A DNA stretch of 64,000 nt, taken from positions 2,232,001-2,296,000 of the forward strand of contig NZ_CP054585.1 of assembly GCF_003721435.2 (NCBI RefSeq), given 5' to 3'. Under the pieces are notes generated by a model that had not been told where the DNA came from, searched no databases, and worked only from the letters and a program-made list of their open reading frames with translations. Shown piece by piece: positions 7,239 to 15,722 of the stretch (position 1 is the stretch's first letter; each line of letters opens with the position of its first letter). The stretch is from Halorubrum sp. CBA1229 (GTDB lineage: Archaea; Halobacteriota; Halobacteria; Halobacteriales; Haloferacaceae). A program made the position numbers and the translations under genes.

Positions 7239-9350
7239 CTACTCCTCGTCGTAGATCAGCTCGACCTCGTCGGCGAAGCGGTCGAGGATGTTGCGCCGTT
7301 TCTTCTTCATCGTCGGCGTGAGCAGGTCGTTCTCCTCGGTGAACTCCTCCGCTACCAGCTTGAACCGCTTGATCCGCTCGTACGGTTCGAACTCCTCGTT
7401 CACGCGGTCGACCTCCGTCTGGATCCGCTCGCGGACCCGCTCGTCCCGGCAGATCCCCTCCCGGTCGCCGGGGAGGTCGATCCCCCGCGTCTCCGCCCAC
7501 GCCGCGAGCCGCTCGAAGTTCGGGACGATGAGCGCGGAGACGAACTTCTGGGAGTCGCCGAGCACGACGCACTGCTCGACGAACTCGTTGGCGGCGAACC
7601 GGTCTTCGATCGGTCCCGGCGCGACGTTCTTGCCGGTCGAGAGCACGAGCAGCTGCTTGGCGCGCTCGCGGAAGGCGATGTACCCGTCCGGCCGGAGCTG
7701 CACGATGTCGCCGGTGTGGAACCAGGGCTCGTCGGGGTCGCCGTCGCGGTCCTCGGGTGGCGTGCCCGCCGTGACGGCGTCCGACGGGAGTCTGCCGGCC
7801 TCGGTGAACGCGTCGGCGGTCGCGTCCGGCCGGTTCCAGTAGCCGTCGGTCACCTGCGGGCCGCGGACGAGCAGCTCGCCCACGTCGCCGGCGAGGTCTG
7901 CGACCTCTTCGCCGACGACCGTGTCGTCGATCGCGATCTCGGTGTCGACGACCGGCGGGCCGATGGTGCCGACCTTCGGCGCCTCCGGGGGGTTGACGCT
8001 GATGACGGGCGAGGTCTCCGTGAGCCCGTACCCCTCCAAGATCGGGAGGTCCATCCCGTGGTATAACGCGCACAGCTCGGCCGACAGCGACCCGCCGCCC
8101 GAGATGAAGAAGTCGACGTTGCCGCCGATCGCGTCCCGGACCGACGAGAACACCAGTCGGTCGGCGACCGCGCGCTTCGCGTCGAGCAGGGGGCCCGGGC
8201 TGTCGGCCTCGTGGTGGGCGCGCCCGACGTCGACCGCCCACTCGAATATCCGCTCTTTCACCGGCGACTCGCTCGCCTGCTCGCGGATCGCGTCGTACAG
8301 CTTCTCGTAGACGCGCGGGACGCTGGTGGTCGTCGTCGGCCGCACGAGCCCGAAGTCCTCGCGGAGGGTGTCGGGGCTCTCGGCGTACCCGACCGTCGCG
8401 CCCGCCGCGAACATCATGTAGTGGCCGGCCATGCGCTCGAAGACGTGCGCGAGGGGGAGGAACGAGAGCGTCGTCGACTCGGCCGCGATCCCCGGCACGT
8501 CCGGGTCGCGGTCCGGGCGGTCGGCGAAGCGGCGGTAACACTGCGAGACGTTGTCCCGGAAGTTCGCGTGGGTGAGCCGGACGCCCTTCGGCTTCCCCGT
8601 CGTCCCGGAGGTGTAGATGAGGCTGGCGAGGTCGTCGACGTCGACCGCGTCGATCCACCCCTCGTAGGCCTCCGCGTCGAAGGCCTCGGCGCCCAGCTCG
8701 TGGACGGCGCCGAGGGTGTACACGTCGTCGGCCCCGAGGGCGGTGTCGTCGCCGTCGCCGCCCGACGCGTCCCCGTCGCCGCCCGACGCGTCGCCGCTGC
8801 CGTCGCTACCGTCGCCGAAGTCGAGCTCGTCCGCGTCCACGTCGTCGAACGAGACGACCGCGTCGAGGTCGTGCGAGAGGTCGCCGGCGACGGCGAGCAC
8901 CTCGTCGAGGAGGTCGCGGTTCTCGACGACGACGACGGTCGCGCCGGGGTCCTCCAGCAGGTACCGGACTTGGCTCGGCGACGAGGAGGCGTAGACGGTC
9001 GTCACCACCGCGCCCGCGGCCAACACCGCGAAGTCGGTTTGGGCCCACTCCATCCGGGTCTGCGCGTACAGCGCCACGCGGGTGTCGCCGTCGACGCCGA
9101 GCTCGCGGAACCCCGCCGCGAGCCGGCGGACGATACCGCGCATCTCGTCGTAGGTGACGTCGGCGTACTCGCCGTCGGCCGCGGGCGGGACGACGCCTTC
9201 GGAGACCAGCGAGCGGTCGTAGACCCCGCCCTTGTACCGCTGAGCGGTCCGGTCGGCGTTGCGCTCGGCCGACCGCTCGAAGGTGCGCGGGAGCGTCTCC
9301 CGGGCGACGACGTCGTCCGCGAACTCCCGTTCCGCCTCCTGCCAGTGCAT
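7239..9350 (-). CDS. Long-chain acyl-CoA synthetase (AMP-forming)
   Basis: 703 aa from the chosen ATG at 9350 (MHWQEAEREFADD), which has GGGAGG just upstream; an in-frame extension to 9464 would run through promoter-like AT-rich sequence. It belongs to the ANL superfamily and activates fatty acids to acyl-CoA through an acyl-adenylate. The P-loop LIYTSGTTGKPKGVRLTHAN is near residue 245; EGYGLTETSPV and WFHTGDIVQLRPDGY follow, and the C-terminal lysine region ends in TPTMKKKRRNIL. A Gly/Asp/Ser low-complexity insert lies near residues 190-215. Several such paralogues are usual in haloarchaea, so the substrate chain length is not predictable. Confidence 0.93.
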   Translation of the reverse strand: MHWQEAEREFADDVVARETLPRTFERSAERNADRTAQRYKGGVYDRSLVSEGVVPPAADGEYADVTYDEMRGIVRRLAAGFRELGVDGDTRVALYAQTRMEWAQTDFAVLAAGAVVTTVYASSSPSQVRYLLEDPGATVVVVENRDLLDEVLAVAGDLSHDLDAVVSFDDVDADELDFGDGSDGSGDASGGDGDASGGDGDDTALGADDVYTLGAVHELGAEAFDAEAYEGWIDAVDVDDLASLIYTSGTTGKPKGVRLTHANFRDNVSQCYRRFADRPDRDPDVPGIAAESTTLSFLPLAHVFERMAGHYMMFAAGATVGYAESPDTLREDFGLVRPTTTTSVPRVYEKLYDAIREQASESPVKERIFEWAVDVGRAHHEADSPGPLLDAKRAVADRLVFSSVRDAIGGNVDFFISGGGSLSAELCALYHGMDLPILEGYGLTETSPVISVNPPEAPKVGTIGPPVVDTEIAIDDTVVGEEVADLAGDVGELLVRGPQVTDGYWNRPDATADAFTEAGRLPSDAVTAGTPPEDRDGDPDEPWFHTGDIVQLRPDGYIAFRERAKQLLVLSTGKNVAPGPIEDRFAANEFVEQCVVLGDSQKFVSALIVPNFERLAAWAETRGIDLPGDREGICRDERVRERIQTEVDRVNEEFEPYERIKRFKLVAEEFTEENDLLTPTMKKKRRNILDRFADEVELIYDEE

Positions 9351-9462
9351 ACCCTCCCCCACCCGTCCGAACAGTATAAACGATCGGGTAGTTTCGAGTT
9401 CATTCGGTCGCGGGGCGAATTCTTGGCAATAATTTATTATATATTGACACGTACGGAGTCGC

Positions 9463-10176
9463 ATGGCGACCGAGAGGCAGCGGGTGTCCTGGTACGATTC
9501 GCGCGTCGGCCGGATCTTTTACTGGGGACTGATCCTCGCGACGTTGACTGCGGTCGTCCTCTCGTCGACGGGAGCCCTCGGTACCGAACTGCGGATCCCG
9601 CCGGGGGTGTACCTGTTCGGGTTCCTCGGGGCGACCGTGTACGCGTTCACCACCTTCGCCCGCCGGTTCGACCGGAAGGGGCGGTACCGGCTCAAGGTCC
9701 TCAGTCGGACGCTCGCCGCGCTTCCGCTCGTCGCGGGCGTGTACCTGTTGGGGTTCGCGTTCACCGGAACCGACGGGGGGGCCGGAGAGTTCACCGGCCC
9801 CCGATACGTGGCGGGGCTCGCGTTCCTGGCCGGCCTCTACGTGAGCACGACGCTGCAGTCCCTCGAAGTGCTCGCGAACCGGTTCCTCGGGTTCGACCAG
9901 CCGCAGACGGGAGGGCCGGCCGAGAGCGACGAGGAACCGGGCGAGGCCGCCGACCTGGGCGAGGAGATCGCTGGAGAACGCCCGGACGACGAGGAAACGG
10001 GGAGTAGCGGGAGTGCGGACGACGAAGGGGAGACCGCTGACGCCGGTGACGGAGGAGACGAGGACGAGACCGCCGACGATGGGGCCGACGATGACGAGAC
10101 CGCCGACGACGGTGGAGACGAAGAGGAGACGACCGACGAGGAGACAGCGAGAGACGAAGACGAGTCGGCCGGTTGA
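9463..10176 (+). CDS. Membrane protein with acidic C-terminal tail
   Basis: 237 aa. Residues about 15-145 hold four hydrophobic stretches (FYWGLILATLTAVVL, VYLFGFLGATVYAFT, LAALPLVAGVYLLGF, YVAGLAFLAGLYVST), consistent with a four-helix membrane protein. The last 85 residues are a disordered run of Glu/Asp/Ala/Thr with repeats of ETADDG type. No family is recognised; it is probably a conserved haloarchaeal protein of unknown function. It is divergent from the acyl-CoA synthetase across an AT-rich promoter region (TTTATTATATATTG near 9432). The helicase follows on the same strand. Confidence 0.75.
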   Translation: MATERQRVSWYDSRVGRIFYWGLILATLTAVVLSSTGALGTELRIPPGVYLFGFLGATVYAFTTFARRFDRKGRYRLKVLSRTLAALPLVAGVYLLGFAFTGTDGGAGEFTGPRYVAGLAFLAGLYVSTTLQSLEVLANRFLGFDQPQTGGPAESDEEPGEAADLGEEIAGERPDDEETGSSGSADDEGETADAGDGGDEDETADDGADDDETADDGGDEEETTDEETARDEDESAG

Positions 10177-10238
10177 TCGAGGCCGACGGATCGACCGCGA
10201 GGCGAGGGTTTAATCCCGGGAGGGGGCGAGGGACCCCT

Positions 10239-12158
10239 GTGGACCCCGACCGGATCCCTGCCGAGTTTCCCGCCCCGAGCTTCCGCGGCGCGCAGGAGCG
10301 AGCGCTCGCGGATATCCGCGACGCGTTCGCCGCCGGCAACGAGGTCGTCCTCGTGCGCGCGCCGACCGGCAGCGGGAAGTCGCTGCTCGCGCGGGCCGTG
10401 ATGGGCGCGGCCGCGACGGTCGACGAGACGGCGCCGAGCGAGGCGACGGGCGCCTACTACACGACGCCGCAGGTGTCGCAGATCGACGACGTCGAGGCCG
10501 ACGACCTGCTCGACGACCTGGCGGTAATTCGGGGAAAATCGAACTACGACTGCATCCTCCCCGGCGAGCACGACACGCCGGTCAACCGCGCGCCCTGCGT
10601 CCGCCAGCAGGGGTTCGACTGCTCCGTGAAACACCGCTGTCCGTACTTCTCCGACCGCGCGATCGCCTCCGGGAACCGCCACGCCGCATTAACGTTAGCG
10701 TACTTCATGCGAACCGCGGGCTCCGAGGTGTTCCGGAAGCGAGACGTCGTCGTGATCGACGAGGCGCACGGGCTCGCCGAGTGGGCGGAGATGTACGCGA
10801 CGATCGAGCTCTCGCCCGACCGCGTCCCCGTCTGGGACGAGGTGAGCGTCCCCGACGTCGAGGCCGACGCCGGCCCGGAGGAGGACGCGCTCGACCGCAC
10901 CGCCCGGTTCGTCGGCTCGCTCCGCGACGTCGCGAAGCGGGCGAAAGACGAGCTGACGGGGCGGCCCGAGCTCGACCGCGAGGAAGTCGCGCGCCGCGAC
11001 CGCCTCCAGGAGCTGATAAGCGAGCTCGGCTGGTTCTTAGAGGACTACCGCGACCTCGACTCGCCCACGACGTGGGTCGTCGACCAGTCCGGCGGTGAGG
11101 GGTCGCCGCTCGCGATCAAGCCGCTGGACCCGGCCCGCTACCTCCGGCACACGGTGTGGGACCGCGGGAACCGGTTCGCGCTGCTCTCCGCCACCATCCT
11201 CTCGAAGGAGGCGTTCTGCCGCGGGATCGGGCTCGACCCCGCCGACGTCGCCCTCGTCGACGTCCCCCACACGTTCCCGCTGGAGCACCGCCCGCTGTAC
11301 GACGTGACGCGGGGGTCGATGACCTACGAGCACCGCGACGAGACGATACCGAAGATCGCCCGCCTGATTGTGCGGCTCATGGCCCGACACCCGGACGAGA
11401 AGGGGCTGATCCACGCGCACTCGTACGACATCGCCGGGCGGATCACGGAGCTGCTGGGCGAGTTCGGCGTCGCCGCGCGGGTCCGGCGTCACGGCCGCGA
11501 GAACCGGGACGCCGAGCTGTCGGCGTGGAAGGCGAGCGATGACCCGGAGGTGTTCGTCTCCGTGAAGATGGAGGAGGCGCTGGACCTGAAAGGCGACCGC
11601 TGCCGCTGGCAGGTGGTGTGTAAGGCGCCGTACCGCAACACGAACGACTCCCGCGTCGCCCGCCGGCTCGCGGACGACCAGTGGGCGTGGTACCACCGGA
11701 CGGCGCTCCGGACCGTCATCCAGGCGTGCGGTCGCGTCGTCCGCGCCCCGGACGATCACGGCGCGACGTACCTCGCGGACGACTCCCTGCTGGACCTCTT
11801 TGACCGCGCGCGCGCCGACACACCGCCGTGGTTTCGGGACCAGATCGACGCGATGACGACGCCCGATCTGCCCGACTTCGACCCCGCCGCCGCGCTCGCC
11901 GGGATCGACGCCGACCCCTCCGGTCCCGCCCGAGCCGGACGGAAGCGGACGGGCGGTGGCGGCGCGTCCGCTCGCGGCGGCTCCGACGCGGAAGGGTCCG
12001 GGGGCGCCGCGACCGGCGGAATCGACGCGGTCGACGCCGACGAATCGGCGGACGGAACCGGACGCGGCGGCGACGCCGGAGGGACCCGGACCCGGTCGGA
12101 GGCCGACGCCGATCGGCGCGAGAACCACCCGCTCTCCGACGTCTGGGGCGACGGCTGA
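10239..12158 (+). CDS. XPD/DinG-type ATP-dependent DNA helicase
   Basis: 639 aa from the GTG at 10239 (DPDRIPAEFPAPSFRG), chosen because a TTTAAT box lies about 30 nt upstream and the earlier in-frame sequence is Arg/Gly-rich. An upstream TTG at 10173 is possible. Superfamily 2 helicase motifs: Walker A RAPTGSGKSLLA, DEAH box VVIDEAHGLAEW, SATILS, and motif VI QACGRVVRAPDDHG. Cysteines in DCILPG, APCVRQQGFDC and HRCPYF fit the Fe-S cluster of the XPD/DinG family. The last 90 residues are a Gly/Asp/Ala-rich tail. It is probably a 5'-3' helicase in DNA repair. Confidence 0.9.
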   Translation: MDPDRIPAEFPAPSFRGAQERALADIRDAFAAGNEVVLVRAPTGSGKSLLARAVMGAAATVDETAPSEATGAYYTTPQVSQIDDVEADDLLDDLAVIRGKSNYDCILPGEHDTPVNRAPCVRQQGFDCSVKHRCPYFSDRAIASGNRHAALTLAYFMRTAGSEVFRKRDVVVIDEAHGLAEWAEMYATIELSPDRVPVWDEVSVPDVEADAGPEEDALDRTARFVGSLRDVAKRAKDELTGRPELDREEVARRDRLQELISELGWFLEDYRDLDSPTTWVVDQSGGEGSPLAIKPLDPARYLRHTVWDRGNRFALLSATILSKEAFCRGIGLDPADVALVDVPHTFPLEHRPLYDVTRGSMTYEHRDETIPKIARLIVRLMARHPDEKGLIHAHSYDIAGRITELLGEFGVAARVRRHGRENRDAELSAWKASDDPEVFVSVKMEEALDLKGDRCRWQVVCKAPYRNTNDSRVARRLADDQWAWYHRTALRTVIQACGRVVRAPDDHGATYLADDSLLDLFDRARADTPPWFRDQIDAMTTPDLPDFDPAAALAGIDADPSGPARAGRKRTGGGGASARGGSDAEGSGGAATGGIDAVDADESADGTGRGGDAGGTRTRSEADADRRENHPLSDVWGDG

Positions 12159-12193
12159 ACGGACGCGCTACGCCGTGCGGCGTGCGATACGCC

Positions 12194-12277
12194 CTACAGC
12201 AGCGAAATGCCCCAGGCGGCCATGGAGCTCACCATGAGGAACGCGAAAAACAGCGCGAAGATCTGTTGTCTGTTCAT
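12194..12277 (-). CDS. 27-residue single-helix membrane peptide
   Basis: MNRQQIFALFFAFLMVSSMAAWGISLL: a short polar start followed by one uninterrupted hydrophobic helix. An AGGAGGT ribosome-binding site sits directly before the ATG, and a CATAATT box lies about 26 nt upstream. These three signs together make a real small gene likely. It could be a signal-anchor peptide or a subunit of a membrane complex. Function unknown. Confidence 0.65.
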   Translation of the reverse strand: MNRQQIFALFFAFLMVSSMAAWGISLL

Positions 12278-12437
12278 ACCTCCTCTGCGCCGTAGAGCGG
12301 CATAATTCCTGCGGGCCGTCCTCGGTAGTGGTTATACGCCGCCGATCTGATCGTCCGTCAATATATATCGTATAAGGTGTATCATGGACCTCAATCAATT
12401 AGTAACCTTCATAAACCTTCACGGGCCTACTGTGAGT

Positions 12438-12629
12438 ATGGCAACGAAGGGCCTCACGAGTGCGCTGACGCTGTACGGAGCGCGAACGCTGACACTCTCT
12501 CAGGCGGCCGCACAGGCGGGCCTCAGCGAGGCCGAGTTCGTCGAGCAGCTGGAGCGCCGCGGCATCGACGTGACCGACTCCGAGCGCGCCGCCGCGCTCG
12601 GAAACGAGTCGACCGCCCGCGCCGACTGA
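12438..12629 (+). CDS. Small HTH-like protein, UPF0175/DUF7317-like
   Basis: 63 aa from ATG 12438 (MATKGLTSALTLYGARTLTL). The pattern LSQAAAQAGLSEAEFVEQLERRGI resembles the small haloarchaeal UPF0175/DUF7317-type proteins, with a helix-turn-helix-like core. An in-frame ATG at 12384 would add 18 residues, but that stretch has AT-rich codons unlike the rest, and a CATAAACC box lies 27 nt before 12438. The role is possibly regulatory or antitoxin-like, which is an inference from fold resemblance only. No toxin-like partner is adjacent. Confidence 0.7.
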   Translation: MATKGLTSALTLYGARTLTLSQAAAQAGLSEAEFVEQLERRGIDVTDSERAAALGNESTARAD

Positions 12630-12765
12630 TCTCGACGCGCAGGTCTGCAGGTCTTGATCGGTCGTCGTACGCGTCCGGTTCTCTAGGGATATTCTCGCTC
12701 GACACGCCCGGTCGCTAACCGGTGCTGTCCGATCGATAGCGGGAGTGAGTGTCGTAGATCGGTTC

Positions 12766-13270
12766 GGGCGTTGTTTATAAGTAAACGAGAGGTGTTGCAA
12801 TCGGCTGTTTATAAACAACGACGACGCTGCGGTGAACACCGCCAAAGCTCCAGCCGCTCGTTGATACGTCGTTGCTGACGAGACGACGGTGAAGCCCTCC
12901 AAAGCCCCAGCCGCGAGGACGGCGCACGCTCGCTGCGCTCCTCAGTCGCTCGTTTCACTCGCTCCCTGCGGTGCTTACCTCGCCTGCGCCGTCCTCGCGG
13001 CTGCCCCTTTGAGTCCCACCCGACCATCGGAAGACGGTCCTGCTCGCTCACTGCGTTCGCTGCGCGGACTGCGACTTCCGTGCTCCCGCTCGTTCCACTC
13101 GCGGGACCGCAACCGCATCGCACCTCACGCCTCCCCAGCCTCGTCGCTCGCTCGGGGCTCCCTTCGGTCGCCCACTACGCTCGCGACTCCCTCGCGCGTG
13201 CACCTCGCGCCCGCCGAGGGCGGACGCTCGGAGGCACGCGCCACCGCAGAGCCGTTTATAAGCAATTAGC
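12766..13270 (+). repeat. Hairpin-rich dispersed repeat element, copy A
   Basis: This fills most of the gene-free stretch 12630-13437. It starts with TTTATAA motifs and 57-bp phased units (CAGCCG at 12851 and 12908), then a structured core. Arm CAGCCGCGAGGACGGCGCA at 12908-12926 is perfectly complementary to 12985-13003. A third hairpin lies at 13207-13227 (9-bp stem with one mismatch, loop GAG). It ends with another TTTATAA at 13253. Long open frames across it arise from the biased GC composition and are not believed to be genes. The remaining 13271-13437 shows only an AT-richer leader. Related copies are at 18.9 kb (inverted) and 30.9 kb. Confidence 0.85.
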
Positions 13271-13437
13271 GCCGTTACTCGTCACTATTTAACTATCTCA
13301 TCGTTGCCAACGATCTGCAACACCTACTCCCGCTATCGAACGCTGCTGTTCCCGTCATCTCTCCTCGGGGCTAGGCGTCTCACATCCTGCGGATTCTACC
13401 GGCGCCGATTTTTAGATAGGTGCGTGACGCCCGCGAC

Positions 13438-14544
13438 CTACTCCTCGGGGACGAGGTGGATGTCGCCCCCGTGCTCGAACGCCAGCACGCTGTCGGCGTC
13501 GCCGTCGACGAAATCGGGGTTCGGGACCGTCTTCGCCTCGTAGGTGACGGGGTCGAGCACCTGGATCGCGTTCTCGTCTTCCACCGTCACCACCGTCGTC
13601 TCCGTCGCGTCGTCCCGGGTGCCGAGGCGGGTCGCGTCCGGCGCCTCCGCGTCCTCGAAGTCGGAGGTGTACGCCCCGCCCGTCGCGAGCCGCACGCCCT
13701 GCAGGCGCCCGGAGACGCCCGTGACGAGCACGGGGCCGTCGCCGTCCTCGGGGTCGATGATCTCGCCCTCGGCGTACCGAGGGAGCCGGACCGCGAACGT
13801 CACGCGGTACACCTCGTTGCCGTCGCCGTCCTCGGTGACGAGCGTGGGGTACGACTCGAAGCTCCCGCCGAGCGCGTCGGTGATCCGGGTCGCGACGTTC
13901 TGCGCGAGGCGGTTCGAGGAGAGCTTCACGTCCGGGCCGTCGTCGGTCTCTTTCACCTCCGTGATGAACGCCTCGCGGTCGCCGTCGGCCTCCTGGGCCG
14001 CGACGTACGACTCGGCGATCTCGAGCGCCTCGGAGCGCTCCGCGGGCGTCAGGTCGCGCTCGTCCGCGCGCACCTGCACCGTGCCGGCGTAGTAGCCGCC
14101 GGCGATCCGCCCGCAGCGGTCGCAGGTCCCCCGCGATATCTTCACCGGGACCGTGACCTCCGCGGAGCGGAGCGTCCCCCGGACTACGCCCGAGAAGCGG
14201 CAGTGCATCCGGACGTTGTTCTCGTCGACCTGCTCCGGCTCGACGCCCCACTCGACGTCGGTGGCGTCGACGTGGACCCCGAGCGCCTCCGCGACCTCGT
14301 CGACGGCGACGTCGGTGTAATCGCGCGCGCCGACGTCGCGCCACGACTCGCCGCGTCGGACCGCGCCGCAACCCGAACAGACCAGCACCTCGATCCGGTC
14401 GGGCGCGTCGACGAGATCGAAGTCCTCGAAGTAGCAGTCGTCACACAACAGCGCGTCCCGTCCGCGCGGCTCGCCGGGGAGCGGCTCGCGCCGCTCCGGG
14501 ACCGGATCGCCGCACCGCGGACAGAACTCCCGCGACTCGCTCAT
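13438..14544 (-). CDS. nmd3: NMD3 family 60S/50S export-related protein
   Basis: 368 aa archaeal NMD3 homologue. The N-terminal zinc-binding part has three CxxC pairs: FCPRCGDPVP, LLCDDCYFEDF and VLVCSGCGAVRRGESW; a later pair, GTCDRCGRIAGGYYAG, is near residue 140. The C-terminal half is beta-rich (eIF5A/OB-like in the eukaryotic protein). Eukaryotic NMD3 is the export adaptor of the large ribosomal subunit; the archaeal protein probably acts in large-subunit maturation, which is inference. It is divergent from the PDCD5 gene, and a TTTAA box lies about 25 nt upstream of its start. Confidence 0.93.
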   Translation of the reverse strand: MSESREFCPRCGDPVPERREPLPGEPRGRDALLCDDCYFEDFDLVDAPDRIEVLVCSGCGAVRRGESWRDVGARDYTDVAVDEVAEALGVHVDATDVEWGVEPEQVDENNVRMHCRFSGVVRGTLRSAEVTVPVKISRGTCDRCGRIAGGYYAGTVQVRADERDLTPAERSEALEIAESYVAAQEADGDREAFITEVKETDDGPDVKLSSNRLAQNVATRITDALGGSFESYPTLVTEDGDGNEVYRVTFAVRLPRYAEGEIIDPEDGDGPVLVTGVSGRLQGVRLATGGAYTSDFEDAEAPDATRLGTRDDATETTVVTVEDENAIQVLDPVTYEAKTVPNPDFVDGDADSVLAFEHGGDIHLVPEE

Positions 14545-14721
14545 TACCGGCGGCTACGCCGAGGAGGCGTTTAAGCGACGCGGACCGTCGGTATCGCCGC
14601 GGCGATCGCGGTCGGCCGACCCTGAGGCCGGTTCGGCGATCTCGACCCGACCGTCGGTCGCGCCGCGATCGCCCCCGCTCCCTCCGAAATCGTTTTTCGC
14701 GCGGACCGTGAAGGCCCTCGT

Positions 14722-15075
14722 ATGAGCGAGAACCCCGACGACGAACGGCTGGAGGAACTGCGAGAGAAGAAGATGGAGGAGCTCCGCGAGCGCCAGCAGG
14801 GCGGCGGCGGCGACGCCGAGGCCCAGCGGGAGGCCCAGGAGCGCGCCGACGCCCAGCAGGAGGCCGTGCTCAAGCAGTACCTCACGGACGGCGCGCGCCA
14901 GCGGCTCAACGCGGTCGAGATGTCGAAGCCGGAGTTCGGCGAGAAGGTGAAACAGCAGGTCGCGGCGCTCGCGCAGAGCGGCCGGATCCAGGGACAGATC
15001 GACGAGGACCAGATGCGCGACCTCCTGAAAGAGCTCCAGCCCGACCAGCAGAGCTTCGACATTCGGCGGCGATAG
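14722..15075 (+). CDS. PDCD5-family DNA-binding protein
   Basis: 117 aa, highly helical and charged. The family pattern is clear: [16 protein letters not shown] at the N terminus, the Gln/Ala-rich linker, then [18 protein letters not shown] and [19 protein letters not shown]. The archaeal homologue of human PDCD5/TFAR19 binds DNA and may assist chaperonin or chromatin functions; the exact role is unsettled. Its stop codon abuts the start of the next gene with no gap, so the two are co-transcribed. Confidence 0.95.
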   Translation: MSENPDDERLEELREKKMEELRERQQGGGGDAEAQREAQERADAQQEAVLKQYLTDGARQRLNAVEMSKPEFGEKVKQQVAALAQSGRIQGQIDEDQMRDLLKELQPDQQSFDIRRR

Positions 15076-15669
15076 ATGGAGCTCGCGCTCCTGTACAGCG
15101 GGGGGAAGGACTCCTCGCTCGCCGCCCACCTGCTCGACCGCTTCTACGACGTCCGCTGCGTCACCGGGAGCTTCGGACTCACCGACGACTGGGAGCACGC
15201 CGAGCGGGCGGCCGCGGAGCTGGGGTTCCCGTTCGAGCGCGTCGAGCTGGACCGCGAGGTGGCCGAGGAGGCCGCCGCGACCATGCTCGAGGACGGCTAC
15301 CCTCGCAACGGGATCCAGCGCGTCCACGAGCACGCGCTGGAGGCGATCGCGAGCCGCGACGTCGACGCGGTCGCGGACGGCACCCGCCGGGACGACCGGG
15401 TCCCGACGGTCTCGCGAGCGCAGGCGCAGAGCTTAGAGGACCGCCACGGCGTCGACTACATCTCCCCGCTGTCGGGGTTCGGCCGCCACGCCGTCGACCG
15501 CCTCGTCGAGGAGACGTTCGACGTCCAGCAGGGGCCGAGCGAGGAGGTGCCGAAGGCCGACTACGAGGACGAACTCCGGACCCTCATCGCGGAGGAGCAC
15601 GGCGAGGCGACCGTCGACGAGGTGTTCCCGGACCACGACCAGACGTACGTTCACGGCCGGAACGACTAG
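15076..15669 (+). CDS. PP-loop (adenine nucleotide alpha hydrolase-like) ATPase
   Basis: 197 aa. The N-terminal LALLYSGGKDSSLAAHLL is the PP-loop motif SGGKDS that binds ATP and releases pyrophosphate in tRNA thiolation, asparagine synthase and NAD synthase families. ADGTRRDDRVPT and DYISPLSGFGRHAVD follow as further conserved blocks. It is often annotated as an asparagine-synthase or alpha-hydrolase homologue. The substrate is unknown; a role in RNA or cofactor modification is inferred from family behaviour. It is in an operon with PDCD5, an arrangement I believe is common in haloarchaea. Confidence 0.85.
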   Translation: MELALLYSGGKDSSLAAHLLDRFYDVRCVTGSFGLTDDWEHAERAAAELGFPFERVELDREVAEEAAATMLEDGYPRNGIQRVHEHALEAIASRDVDAVADGTRRDDRVPTVSRAQAQSLEDRHGVDYISPLSGFGRHAVDRLVEETFDVQQGPSEEVPKADYEDELRTLIAEEHGEATVDEVFPDHDQTYVHGRND

Positions 15670-15722
15670 GGCGGCGTCCCGGACGCGTTACTTTTTGAAC
15701 GGTTGACCGCCCGAGCGCCGCC

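Noticed and set aside
12889-13292. Two overlapping plus-strand frames of 126 and 70 codons in the 12.6-13.4 kb gap
   Set aside because: They lie wholly inside hairpin element copy A, and the similar frame in copy C is in the same element. Composition (Arg/Ala/Ser/Pro) is unlike haloarchaeal proteins and follows the inverted repeats, so they are by-products of the element.
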